33,867 nucleotides of DNA from CAYRUZ01 sp964427895 (GCA_964427895.1 CAYRUZ010000010.1:1-33867), one strand, 5' to 3'; counted from the stretch's first letter, positions 9,692-15,874 are shown. Notes: generated from the sequence alone by a model not told the origin. Numbers and translations: made by a program.

Positions 9692-10942
9692 GTCGTCGCA
9701 TTGCTCCTCGCCAGCTTCGACGTACCCGTCGCCGCAGGACGCATTGACGCACGCATTCAAACAAGAATCGTTGTTGTCGATATTCCCGTCGTCGCATTGC
9801 TCGTTGCCTGACCATGTAAAGCCATCACCGCAGATCGCTGCATCGCATGAGGCAAGGCAGGAATCGTTGTTGTTGAAGTTGCCATCGTCGCAATCCTCGC
9901 CGAATTCGATGACGCTGTTCCCGCAGAATGCTGCCGAAGACGAGGAGGAGGACGATGAGCAAAAACCGCACTCCGCGCTGCAGGTGAAACACGTATCGGT
10001 GCCGTTACAGTACCCGTCGCCGCACATGGCCGTCGTGCACGCATTGGTGCACGAATCCAGGTTGCTCAAGTTTCCGTCGTCGCACTGCTCGCCAACCTCA
10101 ACGATACTGTTACCGCAAAATGCAGGCGCGAATGACGAGGATGACGACACAGTGCACACGCCGCTCTGGCATGTGCCACCAGGACACACTGTTCCGTTCA
10201 CAGCGGGAACGCACGCTGGTGCCAGCGTCTCGCACGCCGACATGACCATGCACGTGCCGCACGAATCTCCATCGTTGCAGGGTGCACCGCTGCTGGGACA
10301 AATTCCGCAATCGGCGCTGCACATGTCACATGTGTCGCTTCCGTTGCAGAACCCATCGCCGCACATCGCCATGGTGCACGTGGTGGTGCACCAGTCCAGG
10401 TCGCTGCCGTTGCCGTCATCGCACGCCTCGCCGGGATCCATGTTTCCGTCGCCGCAGTAGCCTCCAGCAGAAGAATACGCATTGGACGAGGGGCACAAAC
10501 CGCATTCGGCGCTGCAGTTATCGCAGGTATCGGTGCCGTTGCAGAACCCATCGCCGCACATGGCGGTGGCGCAGGTGTTCGTGCAGGAATCCAAGTTGCT
10601 TGCGTTTCCATCGTCGCATTGCTCGCCGAAATCGACGATCCCGTTGCCGCAGATCGCCATGGAGCAACCACTGGTATTTACCGTGCAATTGCCATTACAG
10701 CTGAGGTTCCCGTATGGCGCTGCGAAGTACGAGCAACCGGTGTTGTAGGGATAGCAGTAACTCGAACCGTCGCACTGCTCGCCGCCGGCGCATACCCCGT
10801 TGCCGCAAAAACCGCCGCCGATGGGAACGGCCGCCTGGACGAAATGCGTACCGCCGAACCACACCGCCGCCGCAAGGGACGACCCGAGAAGGCCAATGCT
10901 TAGAACGACAGCCGTACGTCGCAGCGCACGCACTAGTTGCAT
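1..10942 (-). CDS. Giant cysteine-rich repeat surface protein (3' end beyond window)
   Basis: The frame starting at the ATG at 10942 has no stop down to position 1, giving at least 3647 codons. The frame at the left edge is the same as at the start, so there is no net frameshift. The first ~37 residues (MQLVRALRRTAVVLSIGLLG, then a hydrophobic run ending in VQAAVP) look like a signal peptide or membrane anchor. About 110 repeats follow, of type CGDGYVWSGNEECDDGN...D.CLSTC, each ~33 aa with four Cys and many Asp. They resemble the Myxococcus cysteine-rich repeat/DUF4215 families of secreted proteins. The first ~500 residues hold irregular units (CSAECG.C) and Ser-rich linkers; after that the units are regular. 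I expect an extracellular, disulfide-stapled, possibly Ca2+-binding filament or adhesin; this is inference. It is divergent from glyS, 152 bp away. The C-terminus and any anchor are not visible. Confidence 0.93.
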   Translation of the reverse strand, partial: MQLVRALRRTAVVLSIGLLGSSLAAAVWFGGTHFVQAAVPIGGGFCGNGVCAGGEQCDGSSYCYPYNTGCSYFAAPYGNLSCNGNCTVNTSGCSMAICGNGIVDFGEQCDDGNASNLDSCTNTCATAMCGDGFCNGTDTCDNCSAECGLCPSSNAYSSAGGYCGDGNMDPGEACDDGNGSDLDWCTTTCTMAMCGDGFCNGSDTCDMCSADCGICPSSGAPCNDGDSCGTCMVMSACETLAPACVPAVNGTVCPGGTCQSGVCTVSSSSSFAPAFCGNSIVEVGEQCDDGNLSNLDSCTNACTTAMCGDGYCNGTDTCFTCSAECGFCSSSSSSSSAAFCGNSVIEFGEDCDDGNFNNNDSCLASCDAAICGDGFTWSGNEQCDDGNIDNNDSCLNACVNASCGDGYVEAGEEQCDDGNGTNTDSCTITCNDAYCGDGYVWTGFESCDDGNVTNTDDCPSTCETATCGDGYVWDGVEECDDGNISSGDGCTSLCELEPLCGNGVPNPGEECDDGNGIDTDSCTTSCQNAECGDAFIWSGFEECDDGNMSNDDECLTTCFSAGCGDGFVWAGTEQCDDGNADNTDNCMDDCTDASCGDGFVHSGIEQCDDGNADNEDACTNACMDAYCGDLYIESGIEECDDGNNSDTDACVGSCTGAECGDGYVRSFVEACDDGNADETDDCLSACVAASCGDGQVWAGHETCDDGNADETDDCLSSCNEASCGDGYVWSGHEACDDGNAFDTDSCLSTCQDATCGDGIVWMGMEQCDDGDSDDTNSCVGSCQEATCGDGHVWVGVEECDDGNNNDNDSCTNSCLLASCGDNVVQPGEECDDGNLNDNDSCLTTCQDATCGDNYVWSGFESCDDGNGIDTDDCLSTCQSPTCGDGYAWSGHEACDDGDIDDTDECLSSCVYAICGDNHVWSGIEECDDGNATDTDGCSNTCENAFCGDGHVWSGFEACDDGNADDTDGCTAMCQNATCGDGHVWSGNEECDDGDLDNSNACTGTCQNATCGDGHVWMGNEECDDGNAINDDGCSNSCVLPSCGDSIVQAGEDCDDGNADDTDGCLSTCQDATCGDGHVWSGFEECDDGNGIDSDGCLSTCVNAFCGDGYTYWGYEQCDDGDSDDTDDCLATCQNATCGDGQTWSGHEQCDDGNASDIDDCLNSCQTAICGDMQVWSGHEECDDANGNDNDSCVATCSNATCGDGFVWSGMEQCDDGDGDNTNACVGSCQNAVCGDGFVWSGNEECDDGNYNDNDGCTNACELPSCGDNIVQAGEECDDGNVDETDGCLSTCQDATCGDGHVWSGFEECDDGNGIDTDDCLSTCQNADCGDGQTWSGHEECDDGDIDNTDECLSACESAVCGDGFVWMGMEQCDDGNGSETDDCLNSCVSAACGDGQVWSGHEACDDGNGNDTDDCLATCQNATCGDGQVWSGHETCDDGDSDNTNSCVASCQEATCGDGYVWSGMEECDDGNSINDDGCTNACELASCGDSVVQVGEECDDGNFDDTDACLSTCQDASCGDLHIWAGNEECDDGNGIDTDGCLSTCVSAVCGDGYTYWGNEQCDDGDGDETDECLSSCQSASCGDGQVWAGNEACDDGNADQTDACTSSCISATCGDGFVWVGNEECDDANGNNDDACTSTCASATCGDGYVWTGMEDCDDGDSDDTNACVGSCENATCGDGYVWTGMEECDDGNSINDDGCTNACELASCGDGVVQVGEECDDANLDDTDSCLTTCQNASCGDSYVWSEFEECDDGNGIDTDDCLNTCQDAACGDGYMHSGVEACDDGDIDDSDECLSTCESASCGDGHVWSGNEECDDGNASDTDDCLNTCDSATCGDGFVWAGNEECDDGNGNNDDACTAMCDNATCGDGFVQTGVEDCDDGDIDDTNACVGSCENATCGDGYVWTGIEECDDGNSINDDGCTNACELASCGDGVVQAGEECDDGNSDETDACLSTCQDASCGDSYVWAGNEECDDGNGINTDDCLDSCVNPSCGDGYAWSGHEDCDDGDMDDTDECLSTCDAASCGDGQVWSGNEECDDGNATDTDDCLNTCDNATCGDGYAWSGHEDCDDGNGNNEDACSSICEDAYCGDGYVWSGMEDCDDGDSDDTNACVGSCQNATCGDGYVWSGVEACDDGNGINDDGCSNSCELASCGDGVVQAGEECDDGNALDTDGCLSTCTDASCGDGHIWSGVEQCDDGNGIDTDDCLNTCQDAVCGDGYTRAGYEDCDDGDMDDADECLSTCDNAACGDGHVWSGNEECDDGNASDTDDCLNTCDNATCGDSYVWAGNEECDDGNGNNDDACTAMCDNATCGDGFVQTGVEDCDDGDSDDTNACVGSCENATCGDGYVWAGNEECDDGNSINDDGCTNACELASCGDNIVQAGEECDDGNSDETDACLSTCQDASCGDGNVWAGHEDCDDANGINTDDCLDSCVIPSCGDGYTWSGYEDCDDGDMDDTDECLSTCDNAACGDGHVWSGNEECDDGNATDTDDCLNTCDSATCGDGYVWAGNEECDDGNGNESDDCLNSCDTATCGDGFVWSGMEDCDDGDSDDTNACVGSCENATCGDGYVWVGMEECDDGNSINDDGCTNACELASCGDGVVQAGEECDDGNSDETDACLSTCQDASCGDSYVWSGFEECDDGNGVDTDDCLSTCQDASCGDGYTYAGHEECDDGNATDTDGCLSTCQDASCGDSYVWAGNEECDDGNATDTDECLSTCVSATCGDGNVWTGNEECDDGNGTETDDCLNVCENATCGDGQVWSGHEACDDGDIDDTNACVGSCENATCGDGYVWAGNEECDDGNSINDDGCTNACELASCGDGVVQAGEECDDGNSDETDACLSTCQDASCGDSYVWSGHEECDDANGINTDDCLDSCVNPSCGDGYAWSGHEDCDDGDMDDTDECLSTCENASCGDGHVWSGNEECDDGNASDTDDCLNTCDNATCGDGYVWAGNEECDDGNGNNEDACSSICEDAYCGDGYVWSGVEECDDADSDNTNTCVGLCESATCGDGYVWAGMEECDDGNSINDDGCTNACELASCGDGVVQAGEECDDGNSDETDACLSTCQDASCGDSYVWAGNEECDDGNGINTDDCLDTCDNATCGDGYARTGVEDCDDGDMDDTDECLSTCENASCGDGHVWSGNEECDDGNASDTDDCLNTCDSATCGDGYVWAGNEECDDGNGTDTDDCLSTCDNATCGDGYVWSGNEECDDADVDNTNSCISTCDDAYCGDGYVWTGMEECDDGNSINDDGCTNACELASCGDGIIQAGEECDDGNSDETDACLSTCQDASCGDSYVWSGNEECDDGNGIDTDECLSTCENPSCGDGYTHSGYEECDDADSDDTDECVSSCEDAYCGDGYVWSGYEECDDADSDDTNSCVGSCENATCGDGFVWSGIEECDDGNGNNDDECVSTCEDAYCGDGYVWSGVEDCDDGDSDDTNACVGSCENATCGDGYVWAGMEECDDGNSINDDGCTNACELASCGDGIIQAGEECDDGNSDETDACLSTCQDASCGDSYVWSGNEECDDGNSVDTDDCLNSCVDASCGDGYTHAGYEQCDDGDSDDTDECLSTCEDASCGDGYVWLGNEECDDGNGTDTDGCLSTCEDASCGDGYVWSGNEECDDGNGTDTDGCLS

Positions 10943-10950
10943 TGGCGGAA

Positions 10951-10956
10951 ACTGTA
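10951..10956 (-). promoter_or_regulatory. Possible -10 box (TACAGT) of the giant repeat gene
   Basis: On the minus strand TACAGT lies 8 nt before the ATG at 10942. That matches the short -10 to ATG spacing of other genes here. No Shine-Dalgarno and no good -35 are visible, so support is weak. Confidence 0.35.
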
Positions 10957-11080
10957 CCAGCGAGGAAGACGTAATACTGAGGAAATCATGCAGACGCGCG
11001 CGAGGAACTCTGGAGTTATTGCATTCGGCTTCCAAGCGGCCGTTGCGGGCAGTTTCCCTTCCCCCGTTGGCGAGCACTGC

Positions 11081-11086
11081 TATCCT
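11081..11086 (+). promoter_or_regulatory. -10 box (TATCCT) of glyS, leaderless geometry
   Basis: TATCCT is followed by 8 nt and the glyS ATG. Transcription would begin at or within a few bases of the start codon. No Shine-Dalgarno is present. The same hexamer and spacing precede ychF. Confidence 0.5.
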
Positions 11087-11094
11087 GCCCCGGC

Positions 11095-12504
11095 ATGACA
11101 GCTACCACCCTCGATTCCGTCGTTTCCCTCTGCAAGCGCCGCGGCTTTATTTTCCCCGGTTCGGAGATTTACGGAGGGCTCGCCAATACGTGGGATTACG
11201 GCCCATTAGGCGTGGAATTGAAAAACCGCGTGAAGCGCGCCTGGTGGAAGACATTCGTGCATCAGCGCACCGACATGGTCGGTCTCGACGCGGCGATTTT
11301 GATGAACCCGAAGGTGTGGGAAGCCAGCGGACACGTGAGCAACTTCAACGACCCGCTGGTCGACTGCCGCAACTGCAAGCAGCGTTTCCGCGGAGACAAA
11401 CTCATCGAGGAAAAACTCGGCGTCGAAGCTGCCGCCGTGCTCAAGCTCGATCAAGTGCAACCGATGCTCGAAGCGGAAAAGATCGGCTGCCCTTCATGCG
11501 GAAAGGTGGCATGGACCCCTGCGAAAAAGTTCAGCTTGATGTTCAAAACGCAGCAAGGCGTCATCGAGGGCGAGGGAAGCGATATTTACCTGCGCCCGGA
11601 AACGGCCCAGGGAATCTTCGTCAATTTCCGCAATGTCTCGGACACGATGCGCATGCGCCTGCCGTTCGGCGTCGCACAGATCGGCAAAGCCTTCCGCAAC
11701 GAGATCACGCCGGGCAACTTCACCTTCCGCACCCGCGAATTCGAGCAGATGGAAATCGAGTATTTCTTCGATGCGGAGCGCAGCAAGTGGGAAGATGTTT
11801 TTGCCGAATGGAAGCGCGAAAGCTGGGCTTTCGTGACCAAAACGCTCGGGGTCAGCGAGAGCAATCTCCGCCTGCGCGATCATGAGCAGGACGAACTCTC
11901 CCACTACTCGAAGGGTACGACGGACATCGAGTACAAATTCCCGTTCGGATGGGGAGAATTGTGCGCCGCAGCGGCGTACCGCACGGATTACGACATCACC
12001 CAACACATGAAGCACAGCGGCGCAGATCTGCGCTACACGGATCCTGATGAACCGACGCGCAAGGTCGTCCCGCACGTCATGGAACCCTCGTTCGGTTCCG
12101 ACCGCATCACGCTCGCGGTGCTGCTCGACGCGTACAACGAGGAAAAAGTGGGCGAAGACGACACGCGAACCGTGTTGAAATTCGCAAAGGGCATCGCCCC
12201 GATCGACGTGGCGATTCTCCCACTCAGCAAGAAAGAGCACCTCATTGCCAAGGCGCAGGAGGTGTACCGCACGGTCGTCGGTGAAACCGGACTGGTCGCG
12301 GATTTCGATATCACCGGAAGCATCGGTAAACGCTACCGCCGCCAGGACGAAGTGGGGACGCCCAAGTGCGTCACCGTGGACTTCGGCACGCTCGGCGAAG
12401 ACCCCGCGCAGGGCGAGAAAGACACACTGACCATTCGCGATCGCGATACGCTCGAGCAAGTGCGGCTTCCAATCGGCAAACTCATCGAAGAATTGCGGAA
12501 GTAA
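11095..12504 (+). CDS. glyS: Glycyl-tRNA synthetase (homodimeric class II type)
   Basis: 469 aa. Charges tRNA-Gly with glycine in the cytoplasm. The N-terminus (residues 13-40, CKRRGFIFPGSEIYGGLANT then WDYGPLG) is the hallmark of single-chain GlyRS. Two CxxC pairs, CRNC at 91-94 and CPSC at 132-135, suggest a zinc-binding insertion. LRPETAQGIFVNF (166-178) and QIGKAFRNEITPGNFTFRTR (195-214) cover the motif-2 region. EPSFGSDRITLAVLL is motif 3, and the last ~100 residues form the anticodon-binding domain. The length fits the family (about 460 aa in Staphylococcus). The ATG is the first in frame after the -10 box. It stands alone, divergent from the giant repeat gene and followed by an AT-rich spacer. 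Confidence 0.97.
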   Translation: MTATTLDSVVSLCKRRGFIFPGSEIYGGLANTWDYGPLGVELKNRVKRAWWKTFVHQRTDMVGLDAAILMNPKVWEASGHVSNFNDPLVDCRNCKQRFRGDKLIEEKLGVEAAAVLKLDQVQPMLEAEKIGCPSCGKVAWTPAKKFSLMFKTQQGVIEGEGSDIYLRPETAQGIFVNFRNVSDTMRMRLPFGVAQIGKAFRNEITPGNFTFRTREFEQMEIEYFFDAERSKWEDVFAEWKRESWAFVTKTLGVSESNLRLRDHEQDELSHYSKGTTDIEYKFPFGWGELCAAAAYRTDYDITQHMKHSGADLRYTDPDEPTRKVVPHVMEPSFGSDRITLAVLLDAYNEEKVGEDDTRTVLKFAKGIAPIDVAILPLSKKEHLIAKAQEVYRTVVGETGLVADFDITGSIGKRYRRQDEVGTPKCVTVDFGTLGEDPAQGEKDTLTIRDRDTLEQVRLPIGKLIEELRK

Positions 12505-12511
12505 GAGCGTC

Positions 12512-12543
12512 TTATCGAATAAAAAATATACTCATTTTTTTCG
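12512..12543 (+). repeat. AT-rich intergenic element, copy A
   Basis: It begins 8 nt after the glyS stop. Bases 12512-12537 match the reverse complement of 29161-29186 at 24 of 26 positions. A related sequence lies at 22663-22688. The core GAATAAAAAAT...CATTTTTT ends in a T-run, so it may work as a weak terminator. Confidence 0.6.
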
Positions 12544-12790
12544 TTGTCATTCAGGGCTCTGCAAAAAATCATGTCATTAAATTTTAGAATAAATTTTTGA
12601 GCAAATTCCCTTCATTATGATCACATATTGTACTCAATAATTATTGAACAATTTACGTATTCAATTTTAGTCCTTACTGAAAACACTTTTATAAAAGTTC
12701 GGACAATTTCTCCAAAAAAATGACCGCGGGCGAAGCACGCACCGATTGCCAGAGCGCCCTGTGTGATCAATCCCCTGCGGCATAAAACAC
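12544..12790. other. AT-rich spacer between glyS and rpsB
   Basis: No gene is supported here. The stretch from 12505 to about 12720 is much richer in A+T than its surroundings. It holds a perfect 14-bp palindrome (ACTTTTATAAAAGT, 12685-12698) and a 12-bp palindrome CAATAATTATTG near 12635. Either could bind a protein or help terminate glyS transcription; neither role is shown. Confidence 0.5.
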
Positions 12791-12820
12791 TTGCGCCTCT
12801 ATTCCCTATTACTGTATAAA
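12791..12820 (+). promoter_or_regulatory. Candidate promoter of the rpsB-tsf operon
   Basis: TTGCGC (12791-12796), an 18-bp spacer and TATAAA (12815-12820). A start near 12827 would give a leader of about 140 nt before rpsB. Confidence 0.5.
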
Positions 12821-12826
12821 GTCCCG

Positions 12827-12967
12827 GCACTTCAGCCGATCGCTGCGGTCCTGACCCTTTCGGGTATCCTCCGCATCCAGGCGAAACGACGCTGAACCAA
12901 GTCCCAAGGATTCCCACTTCATCCCTTCGCTACCGCCGCCTGGGCGGAGCGTCTCCACACCCCAGTT
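12827..12967 (+). promoter_or_regulatory. Structured rpsB leader
   Basis: The 5' leader contains a two-step stem, TGCGG/CCGCA (12844-12848 with 12871-12875) enclosing ACCC/GGGT (12854-12857 with 12862-12865) around a TTTC loop. A second hairpin, CCGCC/GGCGG (12933-12947), ends 20 nt before the ATG. Leaders that bind S2 for autoregulation are known in other bacteria. Whether this one does so is inference. Confidence 0.45.
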
Positions 12968-13684
12968 ATGGTTGCTATTCCTACAGAGAAAGAGCTTCTG
13001 AATGCCGCCTGTCACTTCGGACACCCCAAGCCGAAGTGGAACCCGAAAATCGCCCAGTACATCTATGGTGTGCACAAGGGCATCCACATCTTCGATCTCA
13101 GCAAGACCCGCGCGAAGCTGGAGGAGATGTGCAACGAACTGCAGAAGCTCCAGGCCGAGGGCAAGACGATCCTCTTCGTCTCAACGAAGCAGCAGAGCAT
13201 CCCGCTGATCGAACACCTCGGCGACGTGCTGAACCAGCCCGTCGTGACGAAGAAGTGGATCCCCGGCCTCCTCACGAACTGGCCGACCCTCAAGCGCCGT
13301 TTGCAGTACTACTTGGACCTTCGCCGCTCGTTCCAGACCGGTGAAGTGACGAAGTACACGAAGAAGGAGCAGACCGAACTGCGCAAGAAGCTGGCGAAGC
13401 TCGATGCGGCTCTCTCGGGCGTGGCGAGCATGTCCGGCCTGCCGCACGCAGTGTTCGTCGTCGACGGAGTGCGCGATCACGTCGCGGTTCTCGAGGCGAA
13501 GAAGCTCGGCATTCCCCTCTTCGGCATCTGCGACAGCAACGCCGATCCGGACGAATACACCGTCTGCGTCCCCGCCAACGACGATGCAGTGAAGTCCATC
13601 GACATCATCCTGCGCACCGTCGAGTCCGCACTGACGGACGTGAAGAAGTCTTCCCCCGCTGCCGCCGATAAGCCGGCCGCCTAA
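12968..13684 (+). CDS. rpsB: 30S ribosomal protein S2
   Basis: 238 aa, close to the usual 230-260. Small-subunit protein bridging the head and platform of the 30S. Diagnostic stretches: residues 14-27 ACHFGHPKPKWNPK, then IYGVHKGIHIFDLSKT, FVSTKQQ, and WIPGLLTNWPTLKRR. The GICDSNADPDEYTVCVPAND segment matches the conserved S2 C-terminal region. The last residues are the usual variable Ala/Lys tail. No Shine-Dalgarno precedes the ATG; a GC hairpin sits 20 nt upstream instead. tsf follows 25 nt after the stop, the classic rpsB-tsf operon. Confidence 0.97.
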   Translation: MVAIPTEKELLNAACHFGHPKPKWNPKIAQYIYGVHKGIHIFDLSKTRAKLEEMCNELQKLQAEGKTILFVSTKQQSIPLIEHLGDVLNQPVVTKKWIPGLLTNWPTLKRRLQYYLDLRRSFQTGEVTKYTKKEQTELRKKLAKLDAALSGVASMSGLPHAVFVVDGVRDHVAVLEAKKLGIPLFGICDSNADPDEYTVCVPANDDAVKSIDIILRTVESALTDVKKSSPAAADKPAA

Positions 13685-13709
13685 TCCGTTCTCCCTTCCT
13701 TCCACTCCC

Positions 13710-14486
13710 ATGACCGACATTTCCGCATCAGCCGTCTCCTCGCTCCGCGCCCGCACGGGCGTCTCGATCCTCGCCTGCAAACAGGCCCTCGAGGAAGCTG
13801 GCGGCGACGAAGAAAAAGCCATCGAGATCCTCCGCAAGCGCGGCATCGCACAGGCCGCCAAGAAAGCCGAGCGCGATCAAAAGGAGGGCAAAGTCTTCCT
13901 GAAGGACGACGGCAGCAAGGCTGCCGTTGCAGTCCTGCGGTGCGAAACCGATTTCGTCGCCCGCGACGAAAACTTCGACAAGGCCGGCAAGGCGATCGTC
14001 GAGGCGCTGTTCACCTCCGGCGTCGACGACGCAAAAAAGCTCGCGGATGAAACCCTCCCGGAACTGGTGCAGAAGCTGGGCGAGAACATCACGGCTACGG
14101 ATATGACCGTAACGAAGGCCGAGGTGATCGGCACCTACCTGCACAGCAACGCCAAGATCGGCGTCGTTGTCGGCCTCGCCGGCGGCGACAAGGAGATGGC
14201 TCGCGACGTCGCGATGCATGCCGCCGCGATGAATCCGCAGTTCGTGCGTCCGGAGGATGTCCCCTCCGAGCACGTCGCCAAGGAGAAGGAAATCTGGATC
14301 GACCAGCTGAAGAAAGAGGGAAAGCCCGAAGCCATGATGGAGAAGATCATGGGTGGCAAAGAAAAGAAATTCCGCGAGGAAAACGCCCTCTTGAAGCAGC
14401 CCTTCGTGAAGGACCAGGCGAAGAGCGTCGAGCAGCACCTCGGCAGCGCAAGCGTGACGGAGTACGTCCGCGTATCGGTCGCCTAA
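13710..14486 (+). CDS. tsf: Elongation factor Ts
   Basis: 258 aa. Nucleotide-exchange factor that reloads EF-Tu with GTP. The N-terminal UBA-like domain (SAVSSLRARTGVSILACKQA, residues 7-26, then LEEAGGDEEKAIEILRKRG) binds EF-Tu. The core signature is CETDFVARDENF (about residues 78-89), with TDFV contacting the EF-Tu nucleotide site. The dimerisation domain follows, ending in LLKQPFVKD. It is somewhat shorter than the E. coli protein (283 aa) but complete. Second gene of the operon; no Shine-Dalgarno is visible in the 25-nt gap, so coupling to rpsB or SD-free initiation is likely. Confidence 0.97.
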   Translation: MTDISASAVSSLRARTGVSILACKQALEEAGGDEEKAIEILRKRGIAQAAKKAERDQKEGKVFLKDDGSKAAVAVLRCETDFVARDENFDKAGKAIVEALFTSGVDDAKKLADETLPELVQKLGENITATDMTVTKAEVIGTYLHSNAKIGVVVGLAGGDKEMARDVAMHAAAMNPQFVRPEDVPSEHVAKEKEIWIDQLKKEGKPEAMMEKIMGGKEKKFREENALLKQPFVKDQAKSVEQHLGSASVTEYVRVSVA

Positions 14487-14495
14487 GTCGGTATG

Positions 14496-14525
14496 AAAAA
14501 GGCCGGGTCACCCCGGCCTTTTTTT
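14496..14525. terminator. Bidirectional terminator between tsf and the small Cys-repeat gene
   Basis: An A5 run, stem GGCCGGG/CCCGGCC (14501-14507 with 14512-14518) and a T7 run. It reads as an intrinsic terminator on both strands and lies between two convergent genes. Confidence 0.9.
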
Positions 14526-14539
14526 GTGCCAGAATTCAT

Positions 14540-15817
14540 TTACCAGGACTTCCAGGGCATCTCGATGTCCGCAAGCGGGATGTCATCGATGGAAGCATCG
14601 CCACCCCCGCCTGCGCTTCCTCCGCCTCTGGGCTTGCGAGAATCATTGTCCGAGCGCTTGAAGAGTCCGAAGATCCTCCCGCGCATGTGGAACAGGAAGA
14701 AGAGGAACAACACGCCCGCGCCGACGCCCGCGTATTGCTTCTGCTCGGGCGGGAGTTGCTGAACGAATCCGACGACGGACATGGATTTGCACTGCTCCGA
14801 ACACAACGCATTACCATCGCACTCTTCGTCCTTATCTATCACGCCGTCTCCGCAATAGGCGTCCACGCACCGCACGCGGCAGGCGTTCGCCTTAATGTCA
14901 CTGTTGCCTTTGCCGTCGTCGCATTCCTCACCTTCCTGAATGACGCCGTCGCCGCACTTGGGGACGGTGCAGTCACTGGTGCACTCATCTGTCTCGATCA
15001 CGTTGCCGTCGTCGCATTCCTCGCCGCGATCGCGCACGCCGTCGCCGCAGCTGGCAATTTCGCACGTCTTGCGACATGCGTCGGCCACGACGTCGGAATT
15101 CTCGCGTCCCTCGTCACATTGTTCGCCGCGCTGCAGGATGCCGTCTCCGCAATCCGCGAACGTACACGTATTGGTACAGTCGTCCTCGGGATCGCGGTTG
15201 CCGTCGTCGCATTCCTCATCCAGCTGGACGATGCCGTCGCCGCAGCGGGCAAGTCGGCAGTCGCTGGTGCACTCGTCGCCTTCGATATCGTTTCCGTCAT
15301 CGCACTCTTCGCCCTTCTGGCGGATATTGTCGCCACAAATGGGCGAGGTACAGATATTCGTGCAGTTGTCATCATCCACCTTGTTGCCGTCGTCGCAGTC
15401 TTCGTCCTGCTGGATGTAGCCGTCGCCGCACCGCGCCCAGACGCATTCGTTCGAACATTCGTCGAGGTTGATTTTATTGCCGTCATCGCACTGCTCCCCT
15501 TCCTGCACGATGCCGTCTCCGCACTCCGCGCGGCGACAATCGTTGGTGCATGAATCCGTGTCCTCGTCGTTTCCGTCGTCGCAGTCCTCACCGCTGTCGC
15601 GGATGGCATCGCCGCAGATGGGCAACATGCAATTCTCGCGGCAACGGTCGGGCTTGTCCGCGTTCCCGCGGCCGTCGTCACACTCCTCCGCGCCCTGGAT
15701 CGTGCCGTCGCCGCACACCTCCTCTTCGTAATACGTCGCGTCTTGCGCGAGCACGCGAACCGGCGCCGCCAGCGCGAGAGCGAGGAGGAGCGGAGCGGCC
15801 AGTGCGTAGCGTCGCAT
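14540..15817 (-). CDS. Membrane-anchored cysteine-repeat protein (10 repeats)
   Basis: 425 aa. The start at 15817 gives a textbook signal peptide (MRRYALAAPLLLALALAAPV, then RVLAQ). Upstream in-frame codons would overlap the response regulator gene. Ten repeats of ~33 aa follow (CGDGIVQEGEQCDDGN type, four Cys each), the same fold class as the giant protein at 1-10942 but much more diverged from each other. After the last repeat come LPPEQKQY, a transmembrane helix (AGVGAGVLFLFFLF), basic RGR/KR residues, and a Gly-rich acidic C-tail ending EMPWKSW. Predicted topology: repeats outside, tail inside. It could be an anchor, receptor or stalk partner of the giant protein; this is inference. The only other gene of this repeat class in the window is the giant one. 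Confidence 0.85.
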   Translation of the reverse strand: MRRYALAAPLLLALALAAPVRVLAQDATYYEEEVCGDGTIQGAEECDDGRGNADKPDRCRENCMLPICGDAIRDSGEDCDDGNDEDTDSCTNDCRRAECGDGIVQEGEQCDDGNKINLDECSNECVWARCGDGYIQQDEDCDDGNKVDDDNCTNICTSPICGDNIRQKGEECDDGNDIEGDECTSDCRLARCGDGIVQLDEECDDGNRDPEDDCTNTCTFADCGDGILQRGEQCDEGRENSDVVADACRKTCEIASCGDGVRDRGEECDDGNVIETDECTSDCTVPKCGDGVIQEGEECDDGKGNSDIKANACRVRCVDAYCGDGVIDKDEECDGNALCSEQCKSMSVVGFVQQLPPEQKQYAGVGAGVLFLFFLFHMRGRIFGLFKRSDNDSRKPRGGGSAGGGGDASIDDIPLADIEMPWKSW

Positions 15818-15844
15818 GGTCACGAGGTTCGAAGAAATCTCATT

Positions 15845-15874
15845 AGTATAGCACAAAAACCCATCTTCCGGCAA
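15845..15874 (-). promoter_or_regulatory. Promoter of the small Cys-repeat gene
   Basis: On the minus strand: TTGCCG (15869-15874), an 18-bp spacer and TATACT (15845-15850), with TGC just before the -10 (extended -10). The leader would be about 20 nt, without a Shine-Dalgarno. Confidence 0.6.

Noticed and set aside
1..10900. CRISPR array or non-coding satellite
   Set aside because: The ~100-bp period is a coding repeat with an intact frame, third-position variation and no spacers.
14600..14700. LPPEQ as a sortase motif in the small Cys-repeat protein
   Set aside because: It lacks the T-G/A residues and a ~45-residue tail follows the helix, unlike sortase substrates.
15740..15817. Upstream 7-codon leader peptide (MRFLRTS) before the small Cys-repeat gene
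   Set aside because: Its ATG lies directly after the -10 box, so it is probably not in the transcript.
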